A stretch of DNA of 6,838 nucleotides from an uncultured Erythrobacteraceae bacterium (GTDB taxonomy: Bacteria > Pseudomonadota > Alphaproteobacteria > Sphingomonadales > Sphingomonadaceae), in the NCBI GenBank assembly GCA_950071875.1, contig CATMNW010000143.1, forward strand, positions 1 through 6,838, in the 5' to 3' direction. The number at the start of each line of letters is the position of its first letter. The stretch's first letter is position 1. The translations under genes and the position numbers were made by a program. The notes under the pieces were generated by a model, which saw nothing but the letters and a program-made list of their open reading frames with translations, was not told the DNA's origin and did not search any database. Of the stretch, positions 1-5,693 are shown one piece after another.

Positions 1-2
1 AG

Positions 3-1028
3 CAGTGGTACCACTTCCGCGTGTCTGGCGCGACAGGTCGCGAACTGGAACTGAAGATTACCGGCCTGGAAGACAGCGCCTATCCCGGCGGCTGGCCCGG
101 CTACGACAGCTGCGTTTCCGAAGATCGCGATTACTGGGGCCGGGCGCCCTCGTCCTATGACAAGGACGCTGATGGCGGGACTTTGACCATCCGCTATACG
201 CCCGCCAGCGATGTGGCGTGGTTCGCCTATTTCGCGCCCTATTCGATGGAACGCCATTTCGACCTGATCTCCGAGGCAGCCGCTTCGGAAGGCGTCGACC
301 TCGTTCATCTCGGCAACACGCTCGACGGGCAGCCGATCGATTGTCTCGAAATGGGCGAAGGCCCTTTCAATGTATGGCTTTATGCCCGCCAGCACCCGGG
401 TGAGACGCAGGCCGAATGGTGGATGGAAGGCGCGCTTGAAGTGCTTACCGACCCGTCCGACAGCGTGGGCCGCCTGCTGCGTGAGAAATGCCGCCTTCAT
501 ATCGTGCCGAACTGCAATCCCGACGGCTCGAAACGCGGCAACCTGCGCGTCAACTCCGCCGGCGCCAACCTCAACCGCGAATGGTCCGAACCTACTGCCG
601 AGCGTTCGCCCGAAGTCCTCGCAATCCGCAACCGCATGGATGAAACGGGTGTCGATTTCGCAATGGACGTCCATGGCGACGAGGCGATCCCCGTAAGTTT
701 CCTGGCCGGTTACGAGGGTATCCCGAGCTGGACCGAGGAACACGGCGATCGTTATTACAGCTACGAGAAGATTCTCGACCGCCGGACGCCCGATTTCCAG
801 ACCGAGCAGGGTTATACCAAGGCAGCTGCCGGCAAGGCCAATCTGTCAATGAGCACCAACCAGGTAGCCGAACGCTTCGGCGCGACTGCCATGACGCTGG
901 AAATGCCATACAAGGACAATCCTGCCAGCCCCGAGCCTGAACAGGGATGGAGTCCCGAGCGATGCAAGTTCCTCGCCCGAGACTGCCTTGCAGCACTGCT
1001 GGAATGGCTTGAATCACGCGAGGGCTGA
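3..1028 (+). CDS. M14-type zinc carboxypeptidase, cytosolic (CCP-like) group, 5'-partial
   Basis: Zinc metallocarboxypeptidase, probably cytoplasmic, expected to remove C-terminal residues from a peptide or protein; its bacterial substrate is unknown. Numbering from the GTG at 21: HPGE supplies zinc ligands H125 and E128, NPDG lies at 166-169, NLNREW at 183-188 carries the substrate-binding Asn-Arg pair (N185, R186), DVHGDE at 216-221 supplies the third ligand H218, and LEMPYKD holds the likely catalytic E294. The set is complete, so the enzyme should be active. The reading frame stays open upstream of the GTG and encodes QWYHFR, which fits the aromatic-rich beta-sandwich N-terminal domain of this group. 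The real start is therefore before the window; a few tens of residues are probably missing. The HPGE and NLNR-W motifs favour the cytosolic-carboxypeptidase branch over classical digestive carboxypeptidases. It ends 32 bp before a strong terminator. No signal peptide can be judged. Confidence 0.9.
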   Translation, partial: QWYHFRVSGATGRELELKITGLEDSAYPGGWPGYDSCVSEDRDYWGRAPSSYDKDADGGTLTIRYTPASDVAWFAYFAPYSMERHFDLISEAAASEGVDLVHLGNTLDGQPIDCLEMGEGPFNVWLYARQHPGETQAEWWMEGALEVLTDPSDSVGRLLREKCRLHIVPNCNPDGSKRGNLRVNSAGANLNREWSEPTAERSPEVLAIRNRMDETGVDFAMDVHGDEAIPVSFLAGYEGIPSWTEEHGDRYYSYEKILDRRTPDFQTEQGYTKAAAGKANLSMSTNQVAERFGATAMTLEMPYKDNPASPEPEQGWSPERCKFLARDCLAALLEWLESREG

Positions 1029-1060
1029 AGCCGGCCAACCGCAGCAAGCCGAGAAATTAA

Positions 1061-1099
1061 AAAAAGGGGCGGGGAGGCCAGCCCTCCCCGCCCCTTTTT
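1061..1099. terminator. Strong bidirectional Rho-independent terminator
   Basis: A perfect 17-bp inverted repeat (1061-1077 with 1083-1099) encloses a 5-base loop. The inner part of the stem is almost all G and C, and the outer five pairs are A on the left and T on the right. Read on either strand this gives a GC-rich hairpin followed by a U tract. It lies between the stop of the M14 carboxypeptidase gene (+) and the stop of the 57-residue gene (-), so it can end both converging transcripts. Confidence 0.93.
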
Positions 1100-1113
1100 A
1101 CGACGAGCAATTC

Positions 1114-1287
1114 TCAACCTGCGAGAATTTTCTCCGCAACCTGTTCGATGGTGCCGGTAACCAGAAGAGGTTGTCCGCCGACAATACCGACGCTCGTCTG
1201 GCCGTTTTCGGCAGTGCGTAACCACGCGACATTGGACGCTACCACGAGGTAATTTCCACCGCGTGAATCAAGGGCAATGAATTTCAT
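1114..1287 (-). CDS. Small 57-residue protein of unknown function, last gene of the minus operon
   Basis: Begins MKFIALDSRGGNYLVV and ends EQVAEKILAG followed by TGA. It has no signal peptide or membrane segment, no Cys or His, and roughly neutral charge. The pattern suggests short beta strands (KFIALD, NYLVVA, AWLRT, TSVGIVGG, PLLVTG) followed by a C-terminal helix (TIEQVAEKIL). I do not recognise a family with certainty. The second half, with T-x-V-x-I-x-x-G, then LLV, then IEQV, resembles small FlbD-type proteins in spacing; this is a fold-level guess only. A Shine-Dalgarno AGGAG lies about 10 bases before the ATG, within a small hairpin. The gene starts 60 bp after the LD-carboxypeptidase stop, and the shared terminator begins 14 bp after its own stop. 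Clean start, good RBS and terminator placement make it a real gene. Confidence 0.8.
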   Translation of the reverse strand: MKFIALDSRGGNYLVVASNVAWLRTAENGQTSVGIVGGQPLLVTGTIEQVAEKILAG

Positions 1288-1292
1288 GATCT

Positions 1293-1310
1293 AGGTGTCT
1301 CCTGACACCC
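1293..1310 (-). promoter_or_regulatory. Ribosome binding site displayed in a hairpin loop
   Basis: On the minus strand GGTGTC-AGGA-GACACC forms a perfect 6-bp hairpin (1304-1309 with 1294-1299), extendable by one G-U pair. The Shine-Dalgarno AGGAG occupies the four-base loop and the first base of the 3' arm. The ATG of the 57-residue gene follows at 1287. Whether the hairpin regulates translation is inference. Confidence 0.5.
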
Positions 1311-1332
1311 GCGATCTATCGTACGTCCGTTC

Positions 1333-1352
1333 AATGACTAGTTAACGTCATT
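1333..1352. repeat. Short inverted repeat across the ldcA stop codon
   Basis: AATGAC (1333-1338) and GTCATT (1347-1352) are perfect inverted 6-bp arms around an 8-base spacer. The right arm contains the complement of the LD-carboxypeptidase stop codon. The stem is AT-rich and has no T tract, so it is not a convincing terminator. It could be a weak processing or pausing hairpin between this gene and the 57-residue gene, or chance. Confidence 0.3.
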
Positions 1353-2367
1353 CGACAGCCGCTTCGAGCATCCGGATCGTGCGCGCATCGGCATCGAGCT
1401 CTACATTGACGCCGATCGGCAGGGTCAACTGGTTTCCGACATGGCCCGTGTTGAAGCCGGTCACCACTGGCACGCTCAGACTGCCCAGATGCCGGTCCAG
1501 CAAATCGTCCAGCGTAAATCCGGCATAGTCCGGATCGCGCAAGTCGCAGCGCGTGCATTGACCGAATACCACGCCCGCAACCTGGTCGAATACACCCGCG
1601 AGCCGCAACTGCTGAAGCATACGGTCAATACGATACGGTTCCTCGTTGATGTCCTCGAGGAACAACACGGCGCCGCCAAGGGACGGCACCCAGCCCGTTC
1701 CCAGCAGGGTCGAGAGGATCGTGAGGTTTCCCCCGACCAGCTTTCCGCGTGCCGAACCAGCCACCAACGTTCGCCCAGGTCTTCTGGCGGCCGCCTCCAC
1801 ATCCTCGCCACCCAGCACCGCAGGAGTTCCGGCAAAAGCGATGCGCCACAAGCTCTCCCAGCTTTCCTTCTGCCAGCTGCTGGCTGCATTGGGCGCGTGA
1901 AGCGTCGGGAAGCCCGCCCGCCGGGCGATCGCGAAGTGCAGTGCGGTCGTGTCGCTATAGCCGATCAGAAGCTTGGGCTTGGCCGCAATTGCCTCCCAAT
2001 CGAGCAAGGGAAGAATGCGCGCAGCACCCCAACCTCCGCGAATGGTGAAGATTGCGCGGATTTCCGGATCGGCGAACATCGCGTTGATGTCTTTCGCGCG
2101 GTTCGCATCGGTTCCGGCTAGGTAGCCATCACGATCCGTCGCATGCGCGCCGACCTTGGTCACGAGGCCCATTCCACGCACCCAGTGCAACGCACGGTCC
2201 AACTGGTCGGGTACGGCGATCGCGCTGGCTGGCGCGACCAGGCCGACCGTATCGCCCAGCCTGAGACGCGGCGGCTTGCGCGAAGTAGCCGCCGCCAACG
2301 GAGCAGGCATCGTAGCCGCCGCTGCCGCACCTCCGAAGAGGCCAAGAGCGGTTCGGCGAGCTATCAT
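1348..2367 (-). CDS. ldcA: Exported LD-carboxypeptidase (peptidase family S66, LdcA type)
   Basis: Serine peptidase that releases the terminal D-Ala from L,D-linked peptidoglycan tetrapeptides, a step in wall turnover and recycling. The 339-residue form shows S66 signatures: VGLVAPAS (41-48), TIRGGWGAAR (108-117), nucleophile S138 in IGYSDTTALH, GGNLTILSTLLGT (212-224), E238 in LFLEDINEEPYRIDR, and H309 in NTGHVGNQLTLPIG. The Ser-Glu-His triad appears complete. I chose the ATG at 2367 because it overlaps the cdd stop as ATGA, which implies translational coupling, and because it opens with a signal peptide: RR at 4-5, a hydrophobic stretch at about 7-19 and an Ala-rich cleavage region near 25-27. 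This resembles a twin-arginine signal, though Sec export is possible. A frame-open extension to 2511 would bury that signal and overlap cdd by 145 bp. E. coli LdcA is cytoplasmic, so export is a difference. Substrate preference is inferred from the family. Confidence 0.9.
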   Translation of the reverse strand: MIARRTALGLFGGAAAAATMPAPLAAATSRKPPRLRLGDTVGLVAPASAIAVPDQLDRALHWVRGMGLVTKVGAHATDRDGYLAGTDANRAKDINAMFADPEIRAIFTIRGGWGAARILPLLDWEAIAAKPKLLIGYSDTTALHFAIARRAGFPTLHAPNAASSWQKESWESLWRIAFAGTPAVLGGEDVEAAARRPGRTLVAGSARGKLVGGNLTILSTLLGTGWVPSLGGAVLFLEDINEEPYRIDRMLQQLRLAGVFDQVAGVVFGQCTRCDLRDPDYAGFTLDDLLDRHLGSLSVPVVTGFNTGHVGNQLTLPIGVNVELDADARTIRMLEAAVE

Positions 2368-2768
2368 GATAGGCTGGCTGGTCCGAAGGCTTGGGGAAGA
2401 AGATCGGAAAGCTTGAACCGGCGGATCTCGCCGGGGCCTACGCACAGTATCACCGGATCCGTGCCGCCAAGCTGCGCAAGCTCGTTCAGGACCTGGCGAC
2501 AGCGGCCGCACGGAGTAATCGGCTCGTCACCCGGGCCGGTAACCGCAACTGCTTCCAGTCCCCCGCGCTTGCCATCGGCCATTGCCTTGGAAACTGCGAC
2601 CGTTTCAGCGCACAGCGCCAGCCCGTAGCTGGCATTCTCGATATTGGTGCCCGTCACCACGCTGCCGTCGGCAAAGCGCAGCGCAGCGCCCACGGCGAAA
2701 TTGGAATAGGGAGAATAGGAATGATGCGACGCTTCGCGCGCGGCAGCAATCAGGGCTTCATCGGTCAT
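2364..2768 (-). CDS. cdd: Cytidine deaminase (zinc-dependent, short tetrameric type)
   Basis: Hydrolytic deamination of cytidine and deoxycytidine to uridine and deoxyuridine, a pyrimidine salvage step in the cytoplasm. The 134-residue product has the usual length of the homotetrameric class. Visible motifs are the N-terminal SYSPYSNFAVGAAL (17-30), TGTNIENASYG (39-49), CAE (C53 zinc ligand, E55 catalytic proton shuttle), PCGRCRQ with zinc ligands C87 and C90, and the C-terminal LLPQAFGP (123-130). Three Cys ligands are typical of the tetrameric form. The start at 2768 is favoured by the family N-terminus MTDEALIAAA and by an AGGA 9 bases upstream that overlaps the TAG stop of the preceding gene. 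The frame stays open to 2906, but that extension lies inside the GH25-like gene. Intergenic gap upstream is 11 bp; the stop overlaps the next start by 4 bp. Confidence 0.95.
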   Translation of the reverse strand: MTDEALIAAAREASHHSYSPYSNFAVGAALRFADGSVVTGTNIENASYGLALCAETVAVSKAMADGKRGGLEAVAVTGPGDEPITPCGRCRQVLNELAQLGGTDPVILCVGPGEIRRFKLSDLLPQAFGPASLS

Positions 2769-2779
2769 CGTCAGTATTC

Positions 2780-3505
2780 CTAAGGCTGCACCACCACCCA
2801 TCGCAGCGGCGCGCGTGCCGCTTCGGTCTGGTACCAGCGATTGGCAGTCCACATCAGCCAGGGGCGGGTGGCATATTCGGGTTCGAACCAGCTGCGCGAG
2901 AGCCACAATTGCCGTTCGAAGCGGCGCGAAGTGGCGTAGGTTTCCTCGAACTCTTCATCGGGCGCGAGGATTGCCGGTTTCCCCGTGTGCGATTCGATCT
3001 GGTTGACCAAGGTCGTCAGCTCACTCTGCACGGCAGCCGCAGAAACGCGTGAAGGGCAATCCTGCGCCGAGCGGTCCAGAATGATGGCCGGCGGCAAAAG
3101 GCCCGCATCGCGCGGGACCATCGTCACGAAATTGGCGGACTGTCCATCTGCGACCGCGCAGGGATCGAAGCGGTGCGCGGCGCCGACTTCCAGCCCGGCC
3201 ACCCGGGCACGAGCGAAATTTTGTGCGAAGCCTGCATCCTTGCCGCCCGCACCATCGCTCGCTTCGAGATAGACGAACTTCGCTCCGAGCCCTGCGATCG
3301 TACTGAAATCGACGACACCTTGGGATGCACCGACAAACGCCCCTTGTTCAGGCCACAACGTTTCGTCGGGTCGCCAGCTCCTCCCCTCGTGCCACGCGTA
3401 TCCTGCTCCGATCGCGGCAAGGACGAGCAGGAACAGCGATGTTTTCGCTGCCTTGCCGAAGCTCTTGTTCCGGGGCTTGCGCCGTTTGCGCGTATTTCTG
3501 GCCAT
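2780..3505 (-). CDS. Membrane-anchored GH25 (lysozyme-fold) protein with degenerate active site
   Basis: A 241-residue protein with a very basic N-terminus (residues 1-21, many Lys and Arg), one membrane segment at about 22-38, then a periplasmic domain of about 200 residues. The domain follows the GH25 muramidase pattern: SQGVVDFSTI (61-70) for the usual QG-IDW, AKFVYLEASDG (75-85) for the family F-YIKATEG, GFAQNFARARVAGLEVGAAHRFDPC (92-116), VPRDAGLLPPAIILD (130-144), and a Trp-rich end PWLMWTANRW (215-224). The expected acids are missing: the early GxDxS Asp is not seen (FVGASQG), the D-x-E before the middle of the domain reads I-L-D, and the final Asp-containing strand reads RWVVVQP. It may bind peptidoglycan or use altered chemistry rather than cleave as a standard lysozyme. 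ATG at 3505 is preceded by GAGGGGG overlapping the upstream TGA. Fold assignment is by pattern from memory. Confidence 0.75.
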   Translation of the reverse strand: MARNTRKRRKPRNKSFGKAAKTSLFLLVLAAIGAGYAWHEGRSWRPDETLWPEQGAFVGASQGVVDFSTIAGLGAKFVYLEASDGAGGKDAGFAQNFARARVAGLEVGAAHRFDPCAVADGQSANFVTMVPRDAGLLPPAIILDRSAQDCPSRVSAAAVQSELTTLVNQIESHTGKPAILAPDEEFEETYATSRRFERQLWLSRSWFEPEYATRPWLMWTANRWYQTEAARAPLRWVVVQP

Positions 3506-3515
3506 GCCCGCCCCC

Positions 3516-4019
3516 TCAGCCCTTGATGTGAAGGACGCAGATGAGCGTGAAGAGCCGCCGGGCTGTTGCGAAATCGGTTTCGACCTTGCCTTCCAGTCGC
3601 TCGATCAGAAGCTCGGCCGCCTGATTGTGTACGCCGCGCCGTGCCATGTCGATCGTTTCGATCTCCATCGGCGTCGCCTTGCGGATGGCCTGGTAGTAGC
3701 TGTCGCAGATCGCGAAATATTCACGGATTGGGCGGCGAAACCGTGCAAGACCGAGCAACAGTTCCTCGATAAGCTCTTCCTGCTCGTTGGCAATCGTCAT
3801 CAGCAATCGGCCATCGCGCACCGCCAGCTTCAGCCGATAGGGTCCGCTCGCCCCGCGCTCAACCGCACGCAGCGGTTTGAAGCAGTTCTCCTCGATCAGG
3901 TCGAAGATCGCGATGCGGCGTTCCTGTTCGATATCGGCATTGCGCCAGATGATCGTCTCCTCGTCGAGCTCGATATGCGCGATGCGATGGTCGCCGGGGG
4001 AGGATGCGGATTCGGTCAT
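3516..4019 (-). CDS. UPF0262 family protein (uncharacterised, alphaproteobacterial)
   Basis: A 167-residue cytoplasmic protein matching the UPF0262 family, whose function is unknown. Recognisable blocks are HRIAHIELDEETI (11-23), DIEQERRIAIFDLIEEN (29-45), GPYRLKLAVRDGRL (59-72), RRPIREYFAICDSYYQAIR (95-113), IETIDMARRGVHNQ (120-133) and the highly conserved C-terminus DFATARRLFTLICVLH (149-164). Length is typical of the family, with no signal peptide or membrane segment. ATG at 4019 gives the family N-terminus; the frame stays open to 4409 but that stretch overlaps dnaB and has no UPF0262 character. No clear Shine-Dalgarno is seen upstream, so it may be translated from a weak or leaderless start. 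It is the first gene of the minus operon. My recollection is that in other alphaproteobacteria it often sits near hisD and infA, so this neighbourhood is different. Confidence 0.9.
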   Translation of the reverse strand: MTESASSPGDHRIAHIELDEETIIWRNADIEQERRIAIFDLIEENCFKPLRAVERGASGPYRLKLAVRDGRLLMTIANEQEELIEELLLGLARFRRPIREYFAICDSYYQAIRKATPMEIETIDMARRGVHNQAAELLIERLEGKVETDFATARRLFTLICVLHIKG

Positions 4020-4082
4020 GCGTTGCAGGGGGCTTTCGCAGAGATAGGCGGGTCGCGGCAAGGGGGAGAAACTGTGTCCCCG

Positions 4083-4091
4083 ATATCCACA
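4083..4091 (+). promoter_or_regulatory. DnaA-box-like 9-mer
   Basis: ATATCCACA matches the DnaA box consensus TTATNCACA at 8 of 9 positions, differing only at the first base. It lies 77 bp before the dnaB start, in the divergent regulatory region. A single near-match can arise by chance, and no second box was seen, so this is a candidate for DnaA-linked control of dnaB, not an origin. Confidence 0.3.
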
Positions 4092-4108
4092 GGGCAAGAG
4101 GCGGCGAT

Positions 4109-4130
4109 CGAAAAATTTCGCTGGGCGAAA
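4109..4130. repeat. Overlapping inverted repeats in the dnaB leader
   Basis: TTTCGC (4116-4121) and GCGAAA (4125-4130) form a perfect 6-bp hairpin with loop TGG. The left arm is also shared with CGAAA (4109-4113), giving the palindrome CGAAA-AA-TTTCG at 4109-4120. Read on the minus strand, the hairpin is followed directly by five T, a weak terminator-like arrangement. It could be an operator, an attenuator for the minus transcript, or chance. Confidence 0.35.
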
Positions 4131-4168
4131 AGCTTCCACTCGCGCGGCACAAAAGGCATTGAGCCGGG

Positions 4169-5692
4169 ATGGCCGAAACCGATCTCCTCTTTCCCGCAGA
4201 CGATTCCACCCAGACCAAGACCGCAAAAGGCCCGGTCCTGCCCGCCAACCTGGAAGCCGAGGCAGCATTTCTGGGTGCAGTGCTGATCGATAACAAGGTG
4301 ATCGAGGAATTGACCACTCCGCTGATGGCGGAGCATTTCTTCGAGCCGGTCCACCAGCGCATCTTCGAGCGCGTGCACAAGTTGCTCGAACGCAACTCTG
4401 TCGCCACACCGGTTACGCTCAAGCCCTATTTCGAGAGCGACGAGGCACTGAAGCAGCTGGGCGGCGTAACCTATCTCGCCCAGCTTACCGCTGACGGGCA
4501 GGGCCTGCTGCACCCGCGCGAACTGGCCGAGCAGATTTACGATCTTGCCCTGCTGCGCGAACTGGTGAGCGTCGGACGCAACCTGGTCGAAGGGGCGCTG
4601 GACACTTCCGACGAAGTCGAACCGCTCCGCAAGATCGAGATGGCCGAAGCCGATCTGTACCGTGTGGCCGAAGGCGCCAGCACTGGCAACGAGGCGCAAA
4701 GTTTCCGCAAGGCGGCTTTCGGCGCTCTCGAGGTAGTGCAGGCCGCGATGAATTCGGGCGGGCGGTTCTCTGGCAAGACCACCGGCCTCGACACCATCAA
4801 CGACAAGACCAGCGGACTTCACAATTCGGACCTGGTGATTCTCGCGGGCCGCCCGGCCATGGGCAAGACCTCGCTTGCGACCAACATCGCGTTCAACGCG
4901 GCCCGGCGCCGGATGGATGATGAGAAGGCGGGCATCGACCTCGAAAAGTCGCCGGGTGCGGGTGTTGCTTTCTTCAGCCTGGAAATGAGCGCCGACCAGC
5001 TGGCGACCCGTATTCTTGCCGAAACCGCAGAGATTTCTTCGGAAAAGCTGCGTTCAGGCAAGCTATCGCGCGAGGAATTCCAGCGACTGTCTTTTGCCAG
5101 CCAGGAACTGACCGACCTGCCGCTCTACATCGACGACACCCCGGCACTGACCATCGGCGCCTTGCGCACCCGCGCGCGTCGATTGAAGCGGCGCCACGAC
5201 ATCGGGCTGGTCATCGTGGACTACCTCCAGCTTTTGCAAGGCTCGGGCCGCGCAAGCGATAATCGCGTCAATGAGATTTCGGAAATCAGCCGCGGATTGA
5301 AAACGCTCGCCAAGGAACTGCATGTCCCGGTGATCGCCCTCTCGCAGCTCTCGCGTCAGGTAGAAAGCCGCGACGACAAGCGCCCGCAGCTTTCCGACCT
5401 CCGCGAATCCGGTTCGATCGAGCAGGACGCCGACATGGTGTGGTTCATCTACCGCGGGGAATATTACCACAACGCGCTGAAGCCCGACACGCCGGACGAA
5501 ACCTCGTCGGAAGAAGTGCGGATGAAATATGCAGAATGGGAAGCGCGCCATCTCGAACTGGTCAACAAGGCGACACTGATCGTGGCCAAGCAGCGTCACG
5601 GTTCGACCGGGAATGTGCCCCTGCTGTTCCACAGCGAGATCACCAAATTCTCGAGCCCGGACGTCCGATACACCGAAGACGATTACGAATAG
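4169..5692 (+). CDS. dnaB: Replicative DNA helicase DnaB
   Basis: Hexameric 5'-3' helicase that unwinds the replication fork and recruits primase. The N-terminal domain starts at LPANLEAEAAFLGAVL (24-39) and runs to about 165; the RecA-like domain begins near 195. Seen motifs: GLDTINDKTSGL (206-217), Walker A GRPAMGKT (227-234), catalytic E272 in FFSLEMS, Walker B LVIVDYLQLL (347-356), LSQLSRQVESR (391-401), LSDLRESGSIEQDAD (408-422), and the arginine-finger region KQRHGSTGNVPL (474-485). At 507 residues it is longer than E. coli DnaB (471), with extra residues at about 247-265 and 431-467 that I associate with alphaproteobacterial DnaB. No intein interrupts the motifs. ATG at 4169 has only a weak GAGCCGGG upstream but leaves a normal short leader before the conserved domain. 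It diverges from the UPF0262 operon and converges on the phospholipase D gene. Confidence 0.98.
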   Translation: MAETDLLFPADDSTQTKTAKGPVLPANLEAEAAFLGAVLIDNKVIEELTTPLMAEHFFEPVHQRIFERVHKLLERNSVATPVTLKPYFESDEALKQLGGVTYLAQLTADGQGLLHPRELAEQIYDLALLRELVSVGRNLVEGALDTSDEVEPLRKIEMAEADLYRVAEGASTGNEAQSFRKAAFGALEVVQAAMNSGGRFSGKTTGLDTINDKTSGLHNSDLVILAGRPAMGKTSLATNIAFNAARRRMDDEKAGIDLEKSPGAGVAFFSLEMSADQLATRILAETAEISSEKLRSGKLSREEFQRLSFASQELTDLPLYIDDTPALTIGALRTRARRLKRRHDIGLVIVDYLQLLQGSGRASDNRVNEISEISRGLKTLAKELHVPVIALSQLSRQVESRDDKRPQLSDLRESGSIEQDADMVWFIYRGEYYHNALKPDTPDETSSEEVRMKYAEWEARHLELVNKATLIVAKQRHGSTGNVPLLFHSEITKFSSPDVRYTEDDYE

Positions 5693-5693
5693 G

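Larger units (their letters stand above)
4020..4168. promoter_or_regulatory. Divergent intergenic region, presumed promoters for dnaB (+) and the UPF0262 operon (-)
   Basis: The 149 bp between two divergent start codons must carry both promoters unless they lie inside the flanking genes. I could not find a convincing -35/-10 pair on either strand. The region contains a DnaA-box-like site (4083-4091), CTGTG and CACAG half-sites at 4072-4076 and 4088-4092, and overlapping inverted repeats at 4109-4130. Confidence 0.5.

Noticed and set aside
1..10. First ten bases match the start of a cDNA SMART-type primer, which could have been a second adapter remnant.
   Set aside because: The match stops after ten bases, and the stretch reads in frame as QWYHFR, which fits the N-terminal domain of the M14 protein; it is genomic coding sequence.
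2401..2409. AGATCGGAA, the same nine bases that start the adapter at the window end.
   Set aside because: It lies inside the conserved C-terminal coding region of cdd, with no break in the protein, and diverges from the adapter at the next base. Chance match.
2368..2511. Upstream extension of the LD-carboxypeptidase frame by 48 codons.
   Set aside because: It would overlap cdd by 145 bp, has low-complexity Arg/Pro/Ser composition, and would hide the signal peptide; the ATGA-coupled start is better supported.
3453..4286. Long open frame on + (277 codons) opposite UPF0262 and the GH25-like gene.
   Set aside because: It is antisense to two genes with clear family patterns, shows no recognisable protein motif, and overlaps the dnaB start. 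A shadow frame of GC-rich coding DNA.
4016..4822. Long open frame on minus (268 codons) antisense to the 5' part of dnaB.
   Set aside because: dnaB is unambiguous on the other strand; the antisense product has no family features and would overlap the UPF0262 start.
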